From an uncultured Desulfomonile sp. (GTDB lineage Bacteria > Desulfobacterota > Desulfomonilia > Desulfomonilales > Desulfomonilaceae), in contig CAJBEZ010000065.1 of assembly GCA_903952205.1 (NCBI GenBank), positions 1 through 38,731 of the forward strand: a DNA stretch of 38,731 nucleotides, given 5' to 3'. A model generated the notes under the pieces. The model was not told the origin of the DNA, did no database searches, and saw nothing but the letters and a program-made list of their open reading frames with translations. This document shows, piece after piece, positions 9,288 through 18,133 of the stretch (position 1 is the stretch's first letter; every line of letters begins with the position of its first letter). The translations under genes were made by a program, and so were the position numbers.

Positions 9288-12200
9288 ATGTTCAGTCGTT
9301 TTTTCATCGACAGGCCCATATTTGCTTCGGTTATCTCGATTATCATCGTTTTTGCCGGAGGCATAGCCCTTTCGACGCTACCAATCGCTCAGTACCCCGA
9401 AATTGTGCCTCCTGTGGTGCAGGTGAGAGCTTCCTATCCCGGCGCTGACCCACAGGTAATTGCCGAAACGGTTGCGGCGCCTATCGAACAGCAGGTCAAC
9501 GGCGTCGAGAACATGCTCTACATGTCTAGCCAGAGTTCCGCCGATGGATTGTACAACCTGAATGTGACCTTCGAACTGGGAACGGACGTCGACATTAATA
9601 CCGTGCTCACACAAAATCGTGTTGCGGCGGCGCTTGCCCAGTTGCCGGAGGAAGTGCAGCGGCAGGGGGTGACAACCAAGAAGGTGTCCAGCGCCCTTAC
9701 TGCGGTCATATCTTTTTACTCTCCGGACGGTCGATATGATGACCTTTTCATCACCAACTTCCTGACGATAAACGTGACGGATGTTCTGTCACGAATTCGC
9801 GGGGTCGGGGATATCGTGACTTATCCGACAAAAGACTATTCCATGAGGATTTGGCTTGACGCGGACAAGTTACGAGCAAGAGAACTTACTGTCCAGGACG
9901 TGGTAAACGCACTGCGTCAACAAAATATTCAGGTTGCGGCAGGCCAGATCGGTCAGCCCCCTGTTCCTGATGACCAGGTCTTTCAGCTCAATGTAAACAC
10001 CCTTGGCCGGCTCGCCGATGTGGAGCAGTTTCAGGATGTTATTGTAAAAACCGGCGAGGGAACGCGTTCCGTTCGCATCAAGGACGTGGCGAGAGTTGAG
10101 CTGGGCAGCGCGGCCTATGATTTCCAGTCCCTGTTCAATGGCCGGAAAGCGGCCACGATGATCGTCTACCAGTCTCCAGGTTCTAACGCCATAGAAGTCA
10201 CCCAGAAGATGATCAAGACCCTCGAAGAGCTTAAGAAAAGCTTTCCTCAGGGGCTAGAATACCGCATCATCTATAAGATAGCGGATTTTATAGACGCTTC
10301 AATTCATCAAGTGATAACAACCCTGTTCGAGGCGTTTTTCCTCGTCGTGCTCGTAGTCTTTGTCTTTTTGCAGAGCTGGAGGGCAACCTTAATACCCCTC
10401 ATAGCTATTCCGGTATCACTCATCGGCACTTTTGCCGTTATGCCGCTATTGGGTTTCTCAATAAACATGGTGACACTTTTCGGGCTGGTTCTTGCAATAG
10501 GCATTGTGGTTGATGACGCCATCGTTGTGGTCGAGAATGTCGAACGCAACATGGCCGAGAATGGTATGAGTCCCAAGGACGCTGCTATTCGATCCATGGA
10601 GGAGGTCAGTGGAGCGGTCATAGGAACCACCCTGGTTTTGATGGCTGTTTTCGTGCCGCCGGCATTCTTGGGGGGTATTACTGGTGAACTCTTTCGTCAG
10701 TTCTCTCTGACCATCGCAATTTCGACTTTTTTCAGTTCGATAAACGCTCTTACCCTTAGCCCCGCAATCTGCGCACTTATTCTCAAGCCAAGACAAGGGA
10801 CACAGAACTTCTTTTTTAGGGGGTTCAATTCAATATTCGATAGAACCACCAATTGGTATACCCGTGTCGTATCCGCAGGCGTTAGGCGGATCGGCCTCAT
10901 GACTGTTTTGTTTGTGGGCCTGGTGGTTCTCGGCGTCGTTACATTCCAGAGAATTCCCACGGGTTTTCTCCCCCTGGAAGATGACGGACTTGTTCTCGTC
11001 AACGTGCAGATGCCTGACGGAATGGCGCTGAACCGGACGCATGAAACAGTCGAGACCGTAGGAAAAATTATTGGAGAAACAAAGGGCGTGGATAGCTGGG
11101 GCGCCTTGGTGGGATTTTCGATGATTGATGCGGCGAGATCCAATCTGGCCACATTCTTTGTGCCTTTGAAGCCATGGGAAGAGCGTCTAAGTGAGGGCCG
11201 CAGCAGGGAAGTCATTATGAGGGAACTCTCGGCAAAATTCCGCGCTATTCCTGAGGGCCTCATTTTCGCCTACACTCTTCCTCCGGTAGTCGGATTAGGA
11301 ACGGGTGGCGGTTTTGAAATGCAACTGCTCGACAGAGCTAATCTCGGCTTCCCATCTCTGGAAAACGCAGGCGTAGAGTTGGCGCAGGCGGCCAACAAAC
11401 AGCGTAGTCTGTCTGCAGTCATGGCTACATTCAGGTCAGCGTATCCGAATATATACCTGGACATCGATCGCGAAAAAGCTCTGGCGTTGAATATACCGCT
11501 TAACCGTGTATTCGAAACCCTCCAAACTTTCCTTGGATCGGCCTATGTCAACGACTTCAACAAGTTTAACCGGACTTGGCAAGTCAGAACTCAGGCGGAA
11601 AGCGCTTTTCGAAGGACGCCGGAAAACATCTCAGGATTGTTTGTCAGAAACGACCAAGGCAAGATGATCCCGTTAGGTTCCTTTGTGAAAGCAAGTTACA
11701 ACGTTGGACCCATGCGGGTAGATCGCTACAACCTGTTCCCCACTGCGAAGGTCTTGGGTTCACCTGCCCAAGGATATAGCTCTGGACAGGCCCTGAGCAC
11801 GATGGAAGAATTGGCCGCAAGAGTATTGCCGACTGGAATGTCCTATGAGTGGACCAACATGGCGTTCCAGGAGAAAAAATCGGCAGGCAAGGGAGCAATT
11901 GTATTCTTAGCGGCGATATTTTCCGTCATCCTGATCCTCGCCGCAGTGTACGAGAGCTGGGCGGACCCAATCGCCGTCATACTAATTGTTCCTCTCGCTG
12001 TATTGGGTTCCGCTATCGGACTACTTATCGCCGGGCTGGAAAACAATCTGTACACCCAAGTGGGATTGGTGCTTCTGGTTGGTTTGTCGGCAAAAAATTC
12101 CATTTTAATCGTAGAGTTTGCGCGGGACTCCAGGGCTAAGGGAATGGGAGTAGTCGAAGCGGTCGTCGAGGCCTCGAAGCTTAGGTTTCGGCCCATTCTC

Positions 12201-12413
12201 ATGACGGCTTTTTCCTTTATCTTAGGCGTCCTGCCCCTCGTTGTCGCAACGGGAGCTGGAGCGGTCAGTCGTGTCTCGGTGGGGACGGTGGTTTTCGCTG
12301 GAATGTTGGGAGTTACAGTTTTGGGCGTATTCTTCACTCCGGCGCTCTACGTCCTCATGCAGGGTCGCTCGCGTGCGGCCAAAGTATCTACAATGGGCGC
12401 CCCTAAAAATTGA
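9288..12413 (+). CDS. RND efflux permease, HAE1 family (AcrB type)
   Basis: 1041 aa, normal for AcrB/MexB. The N-terminus (MFSRFFIDRPIFASVISI) and first periplasmic segment (YPEIVPPVVQV...YPGADPQVIAETVAAPIEQQVNG) are typical. The proton-relay helix TM4 carries the Asp pair in AIGIVVDDAIVVVENVERN at about 397-415, and the second-half TM10 lysine motif GLSAKNSILIVEFA is intact. It should export hydrophobic drugs, bile-like compounds or solvents using the proton gradient. No TolC-type outer-membrane gene follows, so the channel must be supplied from elsewhere. GAGG lies just before the ATG. Confidence 0.97.
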   Translation: MFSRFFIDRPIFASVISIIIVFAGGIALSTLPIAQYPEIVPPVVQVRASYPGADPQVIAETVAAPIEQQVNGVENMLYMSSQSSADGLYNLNVTFELGTDVDINTVLTQNRVAAALAQLPEEVQRQGVTTKKVSSALTAVISFYSPDGRYDDLFITNFLTINVTDVLSRIRGVGDIVTYPTKDYSMRIWLDADKLRARELTVQDVVNALRQQNIQVAAGQIGQPPVPDDQVFQLNVNTLGRLADVEQFQDVIVKTGEGTRSVRIKDVARVELGSAAYDFQSLFNGRKAATMIVYQSPGSNAIEVTQKMIKTLEELKKSFPQGLEYRIIYKIADFIDASIHQVITTLFEAFFLVVLVVFVFLQSWRATLIPLIAIPVSLIGTFAVMPLLGFSINMVTLFGLVLAIGIVVDDAIVVVENVERNMAENGMSPKDAAIRSMEEVSGAVIGTTLVLMAVFVPPAFLGGITGELFRQFSLTIAISTFFSSINALTLSPAICALILKPRQGTQNFFFRGFNSIFDRTTNWYTRVVSAGVRRIGLMTVLFVGLVVLGVVTFQRIPTGFLPLEDDGLVLVNVQMPDGMALNRTHETVETVGKIIGETKGVDSWGALVGFSMIDAARSNLATFFVPLKPWEERLSEGRSREVIMRELSAKFRAIPEGLIFAYTLPPVVGLGTGGGFEMQLLDRANLGFPSLENAGVELAQAANKQRSLSAVMATFRSAYPNIYLDIDREKALALNIPLNRVFETLQTFLGSAYVNDFNKFNRTWQVRTQAESAFRRTPENISGLFVRNDQGKMIPLGSFVKASYNVGPMRVDRYNLFPTAKVLGSPAQGYSSGQALSTMEELAARVLPTGMSYEWTNMAFQEKKSAGKGAIVFLAAIFSVILILAAVYESWADPIAVILIVPLAVLGSAIGLLIAGLENNLYTQVGLVLLVGLSAKNSILIVEFARDSRAKGMGVVEAVVEASKLRFRPILMTAFSFILGVLPLVVATGAGAVSRVSVGTVVFAGMLGVTVLGVFFTPALYVLMQGRSRAAKVSTMGAPKN

Positions 12414-12512
12414 TAGGTTTTCAACGTCTTATAAATAGAAAAAATTAAAACGATCCCATTCTGTATGTTACCCCCTATGACTCAAGTTCCTTTACCAAAT
12501 TAATAGCACGGA

Positions 12513-12870
12513 TTAGGTTCCACCCCTGAAAGTCAGGATCAATGTCGCTGAAATGAACTCCATAAACCAGCCTACTATGAGCAGGAACCCGTTCATGACC
12601 AACAAGAAAACCCATGGGGATTGAATAGTCAAAATGACCGCCTCAGTGATTTTGGGAGGGATGTTTTTCAGTGTCAGCAGCCGGCCGAAGCAGCTTGCGC
12701 CAGCAACACGAGTGGCACGTCGATGAAAAGGAACAAGCCCAGAACTGTTTAAGAACATGCACACGGACACCGACCGTTATGTAGCCAGCCAGACAGCCCA
12801 ACAGGACCATAAGGATTATTTCGTGACTTGACGCGATGAGATTGTGTCTCCGAATCTTCAGTCAGTAGAA
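12513..12870 (-). pseudogene. Decayed TRAP transporter large permease (DctM) remnant
   Basis: Downstream of dctQ, where dctM is normally encoded, only about 360 bp of broken DctM-like sequence remains, in more than one frame. One stretch (about 12770-12690) reads as a hydrophobic N-terminal-like segment (LGLFLFIDVPLVLL). The last 45 residues of the longest open frame (12513-12770) contain IPPKITEAVILTIQ, an N-GFLLIVGWFME helix and FISATLIL, the pattern of the DctM C-terminal half (np-v-LLliN-llLivG-f-E-sa-ilil). The frame then stops. Most of the roughly 425-aa permease is missing. Confidence 0.6.
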
Positions 12871-12927
12871 AATGTTTTAACTGAGCATTTTACTAGAAGT
12901 TGTCCGATCCTAACTGTATTTTCTCGT

Positions 12928-13422
12928 CTAACACTCTGAAGCGCTTGCTTGAAAATCCTGGTACATGATCTGGATCGTGCGGAGGATCATGGTGGTCCCC
13001 ATGATTGGTAGAAACGCATACAGATACACGAGAGGAATCTGCATAATGATGGTCTTCTGTTGAGTCGCCACCTGAAGTACGGCCATTTTCCACCCGTAAT
13101 AGAGCATCATGGCCCCAAAAATAATGGTGACTACATTGCTCAGCAGGGTCAAAAAGACCTTCAGCTTTGGGACAAACTGAACCACGGCGTCGATCTTGAT
13201 CATGGAGCGGTTTTTAACAGCCGCTCCACACCCGATCAAGGTAGTGTAGATAATCACTTCCCGAACCAGTTCCTCGGACCAGGCCAACGTGTAGTTAAAC
13301 CCGTATCGCAGCGCCACATTGACGAACAGCGCAATAAGGCACACGAAAACACTTAGAAAAAGCGTCCACTCTTCAAAAAAAGTCAGGATCTTGTCGATTA
13401 CATCGAGGATTTTTCCGAACAT
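12928..13422 (-). CDS. dctQ: TRAP transporter small permease (DctQ)
   Basis: 164 aa with four hydrophobic segments and the family signature NVALRYGFNYTLAWSEELVRE at about 35-55, with the usual region of a charged SEE motif. In a working TRAP transporter it joins the 12-helix DctM and a periplasmic DctP solute-binding protein to import organic acids using a Na+ gradient. Here DctM is a wreck and no DctP is present, so this copy is probably orphaned despite an intact frame. AGGGAG precedes the ATG. Confidence 0.85.
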   Translation of the reverse strand: MFGKILDVIDKILTFFEEWTLFLSVFVCLIALFVNVALRYGFNYTLAWSEELVREVIIYTTLIGCGAAVKNRSMIKIDAVVQFVPKLKVFLTLLSNVVTIIFGAMMLYYGWKMAVLQVATQQKTIIMQIPLVYLYAFLPIMGTTMILRTIQIMYQDFQASASEC

Positions 13423-13551
13423 GTTTAGACTCCCTGATATAATTGGCTAATGGTGGTTTGGAGCAAGTCGCTGATCTTAGTGTGTATTCAGCCAGCTACA
13501 GCGACGCTGGGCAGGGCATGCGCTATGTGACAGCCTGGCGCACACCGCCTT

Positions 13552-13704
13552 TTATAAATGGAACCGTCTCATGAGCATCTCCTGTTGGTCGATTATGTCT
13601 TTGTCAAAAAGAAGCGAGGCCACTGCGTTGAATATGTCGGAAAGTTTTATTATCCCGACCAGTTTCTTTTCCTTAAAATTACAAAGCCATTCTTGCTTGT
13701 TCAT
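13552..13704 (-). pseudogene. CBS-domain C-terminal fragment
   Basis: A 50-codon frame begins at an ATG at 13704. Its centre, KEKKLVGIIKLSDIFNAVAS, is the closing half of a CBS domain (LvGiitlsDil.al). It then runs SLLFDKDIIDQQEML to the stop. The first CBS half and everything upstream are missing, because an in-frame stop lies a short way before the ATG. It sits between the ArsB/NhaD-type gene and dctQ. It could be a tiny expressed protein, but a relic is more likely. Confidence 0.4.
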
Positions 13705-13791
13705 TTTCAACAAATTCAGACTATATCCTTATGATCTCAATTTAGCGGCTGGTCCCGAGGCGCCGTCAGCGCAAGATTCCCCCATGACTCG

Positions 13792-15534
13792 TCAGTATGC
13801 CAACAGTAGAAAAACTGTTGATATTATGAGACTCACAACGGTTATGGGAGCCGCTTCTTTGACGAATTGACCGAATGTTATTTTGTAACCGGCCTTTTCC
13901 GCTATTCCCGTGGTGACAACATTGGCTGAAGCCCCAATGATAGTGCCATTGCCTCCAAAACACGCGCCTAGAGCAAGCGCCCACCAAAGCACACCGGATT
14001 CAGCGCCCGGGATCGACTGGTTGAGAAAGGCAATGATTGGCAGCATGGTCGCGGTGTAGGGAATGTTGTCCACGATGGCTGAGGCAATGCCTGATACCCA
14101 CAATATTACAATGATTGCAACCCATAGCCGTCCCTGACAAATGTCCTTTATCGTGTCGGCCAAAACCTGAAGGATGCCGGTATGCTCCGCCGCTCCAACA
14201 ACAATGAAAAGCATTATGAAAAAAACCAGTGAGGGCCATTCGATTTCTTTCTCCAGCATTTCAACAATGTCAACTTTGCATAGCAGGACTATCAGCGCTG
14301 CTCCAAAAAGCGCCGCTACCGATACTTCCATGTGAAAAAGACCGTGCAATGCAAATAGGCAGATCACCCCAAGGAGAACAGCCCCGCCTATGTAAAGCAA
14401 TTTCCCATTGGTGATCTTATACTTTTCCTTGAGAAAAGAGATCATCTTGGGAACGTCTTCGACTTTTGCTTTTTTATAATCGCCGCCATAAACAAATTTG
14501 TTGTAAATGATGTTGGCGACAAGGACAATAACTACCACCGGAGCGAGGTTCAAGACAAAATCATTGAAGGTCAAGCCGGCATACGATCCTATCATGATAT
14601 TGGGCGGGTCACCTATGAGAGTGGCTGTGCCGCCGAAGTTTGAAGCCACGATCTCCGGCATCAGAAATACAAACGGGGAAACCTTTAGCACCAAGGCAAT
14701 TTCGAGAGTTACGGGCGTCAGCAGCAACATGGTGGTTACGTTATCGAGAAAAGCGCTGCACACAGCGGTAACCACCACAAGGACGACGGACAGGAGAAAA
14801 ATGTTTCCTCTGGCAACGTGAAACGACTTATACGCAAGCCACTGAAAAACACCTGATTCTTTTAGCACTCCAACTATGATCATCATGCCCATCAGCAGGA
14901 ACACAACATTCCAGTCAACCGAATGCAAGGCCTGTTCCCATGTGAGAATATGATATGCCTCGTCGAAGTGACCTAATGTGTGCGTTATCAGCATCAGCAG
15001 GGTGGCCCCGAGAAAAGCGGCTAGGGTCCGGTGAAGGATTTCGAACGCAATTAGAACGTAAACCAGAACAAAAACGACGAGAGCTATCCAGAAAGCCATG
15101 TTCTGGACCCGGTTGAGCTGCACCACAGAGTTGGCCACCCACATGTGAACGCCATCCACTGAAGCGCCTTCGTCAAGCACTTTGAGGCTTATCATCTGCG
15201 AGGGTTTGAAACTAGGCCGAGTGACTTTTAGTTCCCATTTGCCGGATCTGATTTTGTCCTCGGTTGTAGGGACCTCGATCCGGAAAAGACCATTTTGCGC
15301 CGTAGTCAAGCCCTTGTCCGCTTCACCACCGTGACCGCCCGCCAAAAAAGGTTTTCCGTTTAGGTACGGCAAGACGTTCGCCCCGCTGAGAGCGTTTCCG
15401 GTAGAATCCAGTATCTTCCCCTGGATAACAAGCGTGTCTTTGGCCACCTCTGTTTTCTCAGCGGCTGAAGATACCCCGACGGCCATTATTAGTGAGCAGA
15501 TAATTAATATACCGAGCATACACTGACGTTTCAT
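13792..15534 (-). CDS. ArsB/NhaD/P-protein family transporter with exported N-terminal domain
   Basis: 580 aa from the ATG at 15534, which has AGGA upstream; an ATG six codons earlier lacks an SD. Order: signal peptide (about 1-25); a carboxypeptidase-regulatory-like beta domain (about 30-110: LVIQGKILDSTGNALSGANV ... LKVTRPSF); then about eleven membrane helices of the ion-transporter superfamily. The duplicated hairpin motifs are visible as FLDNVTTMLLLTPV with NFGGTATLIGDPPNIMIGS, and DNIPYTATMLPIIAF with FGGNGTIIGASANVV. The family moves Na+/H+, arsenite or dicarboxylates; the substrate cannot be told here. The added periplasmic domain is unusual for bacterial members. Confidence 0.88.
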   Translation of the reverse strand: MKRQCMLGILIICSLIMAVGVSSAAEKTEVAKDTLVIQGKILDSTGNALSGANVLPYLNGKPFLAGGHGGEADKGLTTAQNGLFRIEVPTTEDKIRSGKWELKVTRPSFKPSQMISLKVLDEGASVDGVHMWVANSVVQLNRVQNMAFWIALVVFVLVYVLIAFEILHRTLAAFLGATLLMLITHTLGHFDEAYHILTWEQALHSVDWNVVFLLMGMMIIVGVLKESGVFQWLAYKSFHVARGNIFLLSVVLVVVTAVCSAFLDNVTTMLLLTPVTLEIALVLKVSPFVFLMPEIVASNFGGTATLIGDPPNIMIGSYAGLTFNDFVLNLAPVVVIVLVANIIYNKFVYGGDYKKAKVEDVPKMISFLKEKYKITNGKLLYIGGAVLLGVICLFALHGLFHMEVSVAALFGAALIVLLCKVDIVEMLEKEIEWPSLVFFIMLFIVVGAAEHTGILQVLADTIKDICQGRLWVAIIVILWVSGIASAIVDNIPYTATMLPIIAFLNQSIPGAESGVLWWALALGACFGGNGTIIGASANVVTTGIAEKAGYKITFGQFVKEAAPITVVSLIISTVFLLLAY

Positions 15535-15586
15535 TGTCGCTTCCTCTCTCATAAGACCACAAGCTCCAGTGAAATGGAGCCGTACT

Positions 15587-15736
15587 TCATGTCACATGGC
15601 TTTGAGCAATGGCGTTTGGCGCAGCCCCCACCAATAGCAGGAAAGGCATACCCGCGGTTAACATGCATGCAAAAAGTTTTCTTCCTGGTCCACCACCAAG
15701 ATGCGTGAAGCCATAATTAGGACTCCTGAAAAATCC
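15587..15736 (-). pseudogene. C-terminal scrap of an SLC13/DASS-type transporter
   Basis: A short open stretch without a start codon reads FTHLGGGPGRKLFACMLTAG and then MPFLLLVGAAPNAIAQSH before a stop at 15587-15589. LLLVGAAPNAIA resembles the second substrate-binding hairpin near the C-terminus of Na+/dicarboxylate-sulfate symporters. An in-frame stop lies directly upstream. The rest of the 15553-16069 intergenic stretch shows no further gene. Confidence 0.4.
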
Positions 15737-16069
15737 TCACTTTTTAAACTCTGGTGAAATTAGATTTCGGCGTCCTCTCAAAATAATGCCAATCAATAAT
15801 TGTGATAAAAACGCCCGGGTAGAAAAGATACAGAATTAGCAAAATTGGCGCCAAGTCGGAGCAGGCAGAGAAAGAAGACAAAAAGGTTTGATATATTGAT
15901 AGTTTGTTCGGAATAGCGGGCGATGAGAAATTGCGATCCGTCCAGAAACCGAGAAGACTGTCTTATATTCCTGACATATAACTGGAGCTTAAAATAATTG
16001 CTTCAATTATCGAGAAAATTCATAGTGGTATATCAGAGACGATTAATTTCTGTGTTTGTGTTCGCAAGG

Positions 16070-17860
16070 TTAACCGTCGCTTCGAAGATGTCTATACAAC
16101 GAATCACGAGACATTCCGAGCGACCTGGCCGCTGCGCTCCGGTTGCCGCCGTTGCGTCGAATGGCTTCGATACAAATTGATCTTGCTACGTCTTTGGTCA
16201 TTTCGCTAAGTTTTTTACCAGGGTTAAAACCGACTCGTACAGACCAATCCTCGGTTTTTTGATCCATCGATGGAACATTTAGCTTTAACCGGCCGCTCTG
16301 CCAGAGTATAAGTCCTTTCTCGAGCACGTTTCTAAGTTCACGAACATTTCCGGGCCAATTGTAAAGGCCTAGTTCCCCAAGAGACTTCGTATCCAGTTTA
16401 GGAGTTTGTGACAAATTCATTTCTTTGGAAACCTTGGTGATTAGTTCGCGAGTCAGCATGGGGATATCTTCGATGCGATTACGTAGAGGCGGTACAAATA
16501 TGGGGAACACGTTGAGACGATAAAATAACGCTTTCGAAAAGCGGCCCGCAGCGATTTCCTCCTCCAGATCTCTGTGCGTGGCGGCTATAATACGTGCGTC
16601 AACTCGCACATTTTTCTCCCCTCCAAGCCTATGAAAGGACTTTGAATCAAGAAAGACTAGTAGTTTAGACTGGAGTGAGAGGGAGAGTTCTCCAATCTCA
16701 TTGAGCAATAAAGTCCCCCCTTCAGTAAGTTCCAACAAGCCCCTTTTTCGACTTATGGCCCCAGTAAAGGCCCCTGATTCGTGACCGAAAAGTTCCGATT
16801 CAGCTAATTCGTGCGGGACTGTAGCGCAGTTTATTGTCAGGAAACGGCTCCCGGATCTTTTAGAATGATCGTGAATCCATTTTGCCAGGTGGTCTTTTCC
16901 AGACCCGCTTTCTCCCTGTAACATGACAATGCTGTCTTTAGCTGAAGCCTGACTTGCCAATTCCATCGTGTCCTTCATGGCCCTGGAACGGTAACCGTTT
17001 GAATAAATGGCTGACTTTGGCCCAGGTGGGCTCAGTTCCGTAACGTTTCGAGAAATTCCGCACACACCTACTATATTTCCGGAGCTGTTTCTGATCGGCA
17101 CGCGAATATCATTAAATATTAGCCTCTCGCCTTTTACTACAACCGCGTGTTCATCCTCGATCGTCTCTCCGGATAGGACCCGCATGTCCCATTCACGAAT
17201 CCGAGTTCCAACATCATGCCCGTAAATTTGCTCTGCGGTGCTTCCGACAATCTCAGAGGGCGGAAGCCCGAAAGTATTCCCCATAGCTGGATTAACATCT
17301 GAAAACTTTAGGTCTTTGTCCTTTATGAAAACGAGATCCTGGACTGATTCGAAAAGGGAACGATATCGCTCAGCGGATCTGAGCAGTTCTGCCGAAGCGG
17401 GCTCATTTTCGGTCATTCCCGCTATGACGGCGAATAAAAACGAAGAAGTCCCGTTAAATGCACGGACTGCTCTCACAGTGGCGGATACAGGCAGGCTGTG
17501 TTTTCTGGGAACTACTGATTCGAATGACACGCTTTCTTCTGAAACGACTTTAGCCAGTTTGGAATCCAGTTGGTTCCACCCCTCTAGGTCACTCATTTTA
17601 CGTCCGATAATTTCCTCAGCCTCGTACCCTGTCATGGACAAAAATCCCTGGTTTGTCTCAATAATCACACCGTCCAGGATAACAAGAATCCCGTCGAAAA
17701 GCATATTCACAACGCGAATAAGTCTTGATCTGTTTTCGGCCAGAGTTTCAGAAATGTATTTAGGACTGGGAGTGCTCTTGAGCGTATTTTTGCGCGATGC
17801 GGTCTCATCAACCCGACTGGCCCGAATATTGGGATTTGCCTGGGAACGTGTTCTTTGCAT
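16070..17860 (-). CDS. PAS-PAS sigma-54-dependent transcriptional activator
   Basis: 596 aa from the ATG at 17860, which has GGAG eight bases upstream; an ATG at 17878 lacks an SD. Two PAS domains (about 45-140 and 160-275) would sense a cytoplasmic signal. The AAA+ domain has Walker A GESGSGKD (about 316-323), an intact sigma-54 contact loop GAFTGA (about 363-368), Walker B as GGTLLLNEIGE with Asn in place of the usual Asp, and FYRLNVFPI with the sensor/arginine-finger region. A Fis-type helix-turn-helix closes it (NRSAAARSLGMSRDSLYRHL). It activates RNA polymerase-sigma-54 at unknown target promoters. No convincing -24/-12 element was found beside the neighbouring genes. Confidence 0.95.
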   Translation of the reverse strand: MQRTRSQANPNIRASRVDETASRKNTLKSTPSPKYISETLAENRSRLIRVVNMLFDGILVILDGVIIETNQGFLSMTGYEAEEIIGRKMSDLEGWNQLDSKLAKVVSEESVSFESVVPRKHSLPVSATVRAVRAFNGTSSFLFAVIAGMTENEPASAELLRSAERYRSLFESVQDLVFIKDKDLKFSDVNPAMGNTFGLPPSEIVGSTAEQIYGHDVGTRIREWDMRVLSGETIEDEHAVVVKGERLIFNDIRVPIRNSSGNIVGVCGISRNVTELSPPGPKSAIYSNGYRSRAMKDTMELASQASAKDSIVMLQGESGSGKDHLAKWIHDHSKRSGSRFLTINCATVPHELAESELFGHESGAFTGAISRKRGLLELTEGGTLLLNEIGELSLSLQSKLLVFLDSKSFHRLGGEKNVRVDARIIAATHRDLEEEIAAGRFSKALFYRLNVFPIFVPPLRNRIEDIPMLTRELITKVSKEMNLSQTPKLDTKSLGELGLYNWPGNVRELRNVLEKGLILWQSGRLKLNVPSMDQKTEDWSVRVGFNPGKKLSEMTKDVARSICIEAIRRNGGNRSAAARSLGMSRDSLYRHLRSDG

Positions 17861-18133
17861 CGCTTGAACTCCGGCCATGTGTTTTTAATTTAAGGTTTTT
17901 ATGAAAAAGTCTGATGATTAGTCTGAAGATTATGTAGCATTATAGTTGTAACATGCAAGTCTCTCAATAAAATAGTGTCGGATAATTAATACATTTGTCA
18001 TGATAGCGCAGGGTTAACGCCTAAGTTGTCAAAGGTCATAATATCTTTTATTGGAGGGACTTCAGGTTCTATAACTCGTTCATTCCGATAGTTTATTCTG
18101 GATCTATACTGTCAGAAAAACAATACATAGGCT

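Noticed and set aside
10697-11263. 188-codon open frame on the minus strand inside the HAE1-type permease
   Set aside because: Rich in Thr/Pro/Arg/Ser, as typical shadow frames are, and opposite an intact RND permease.
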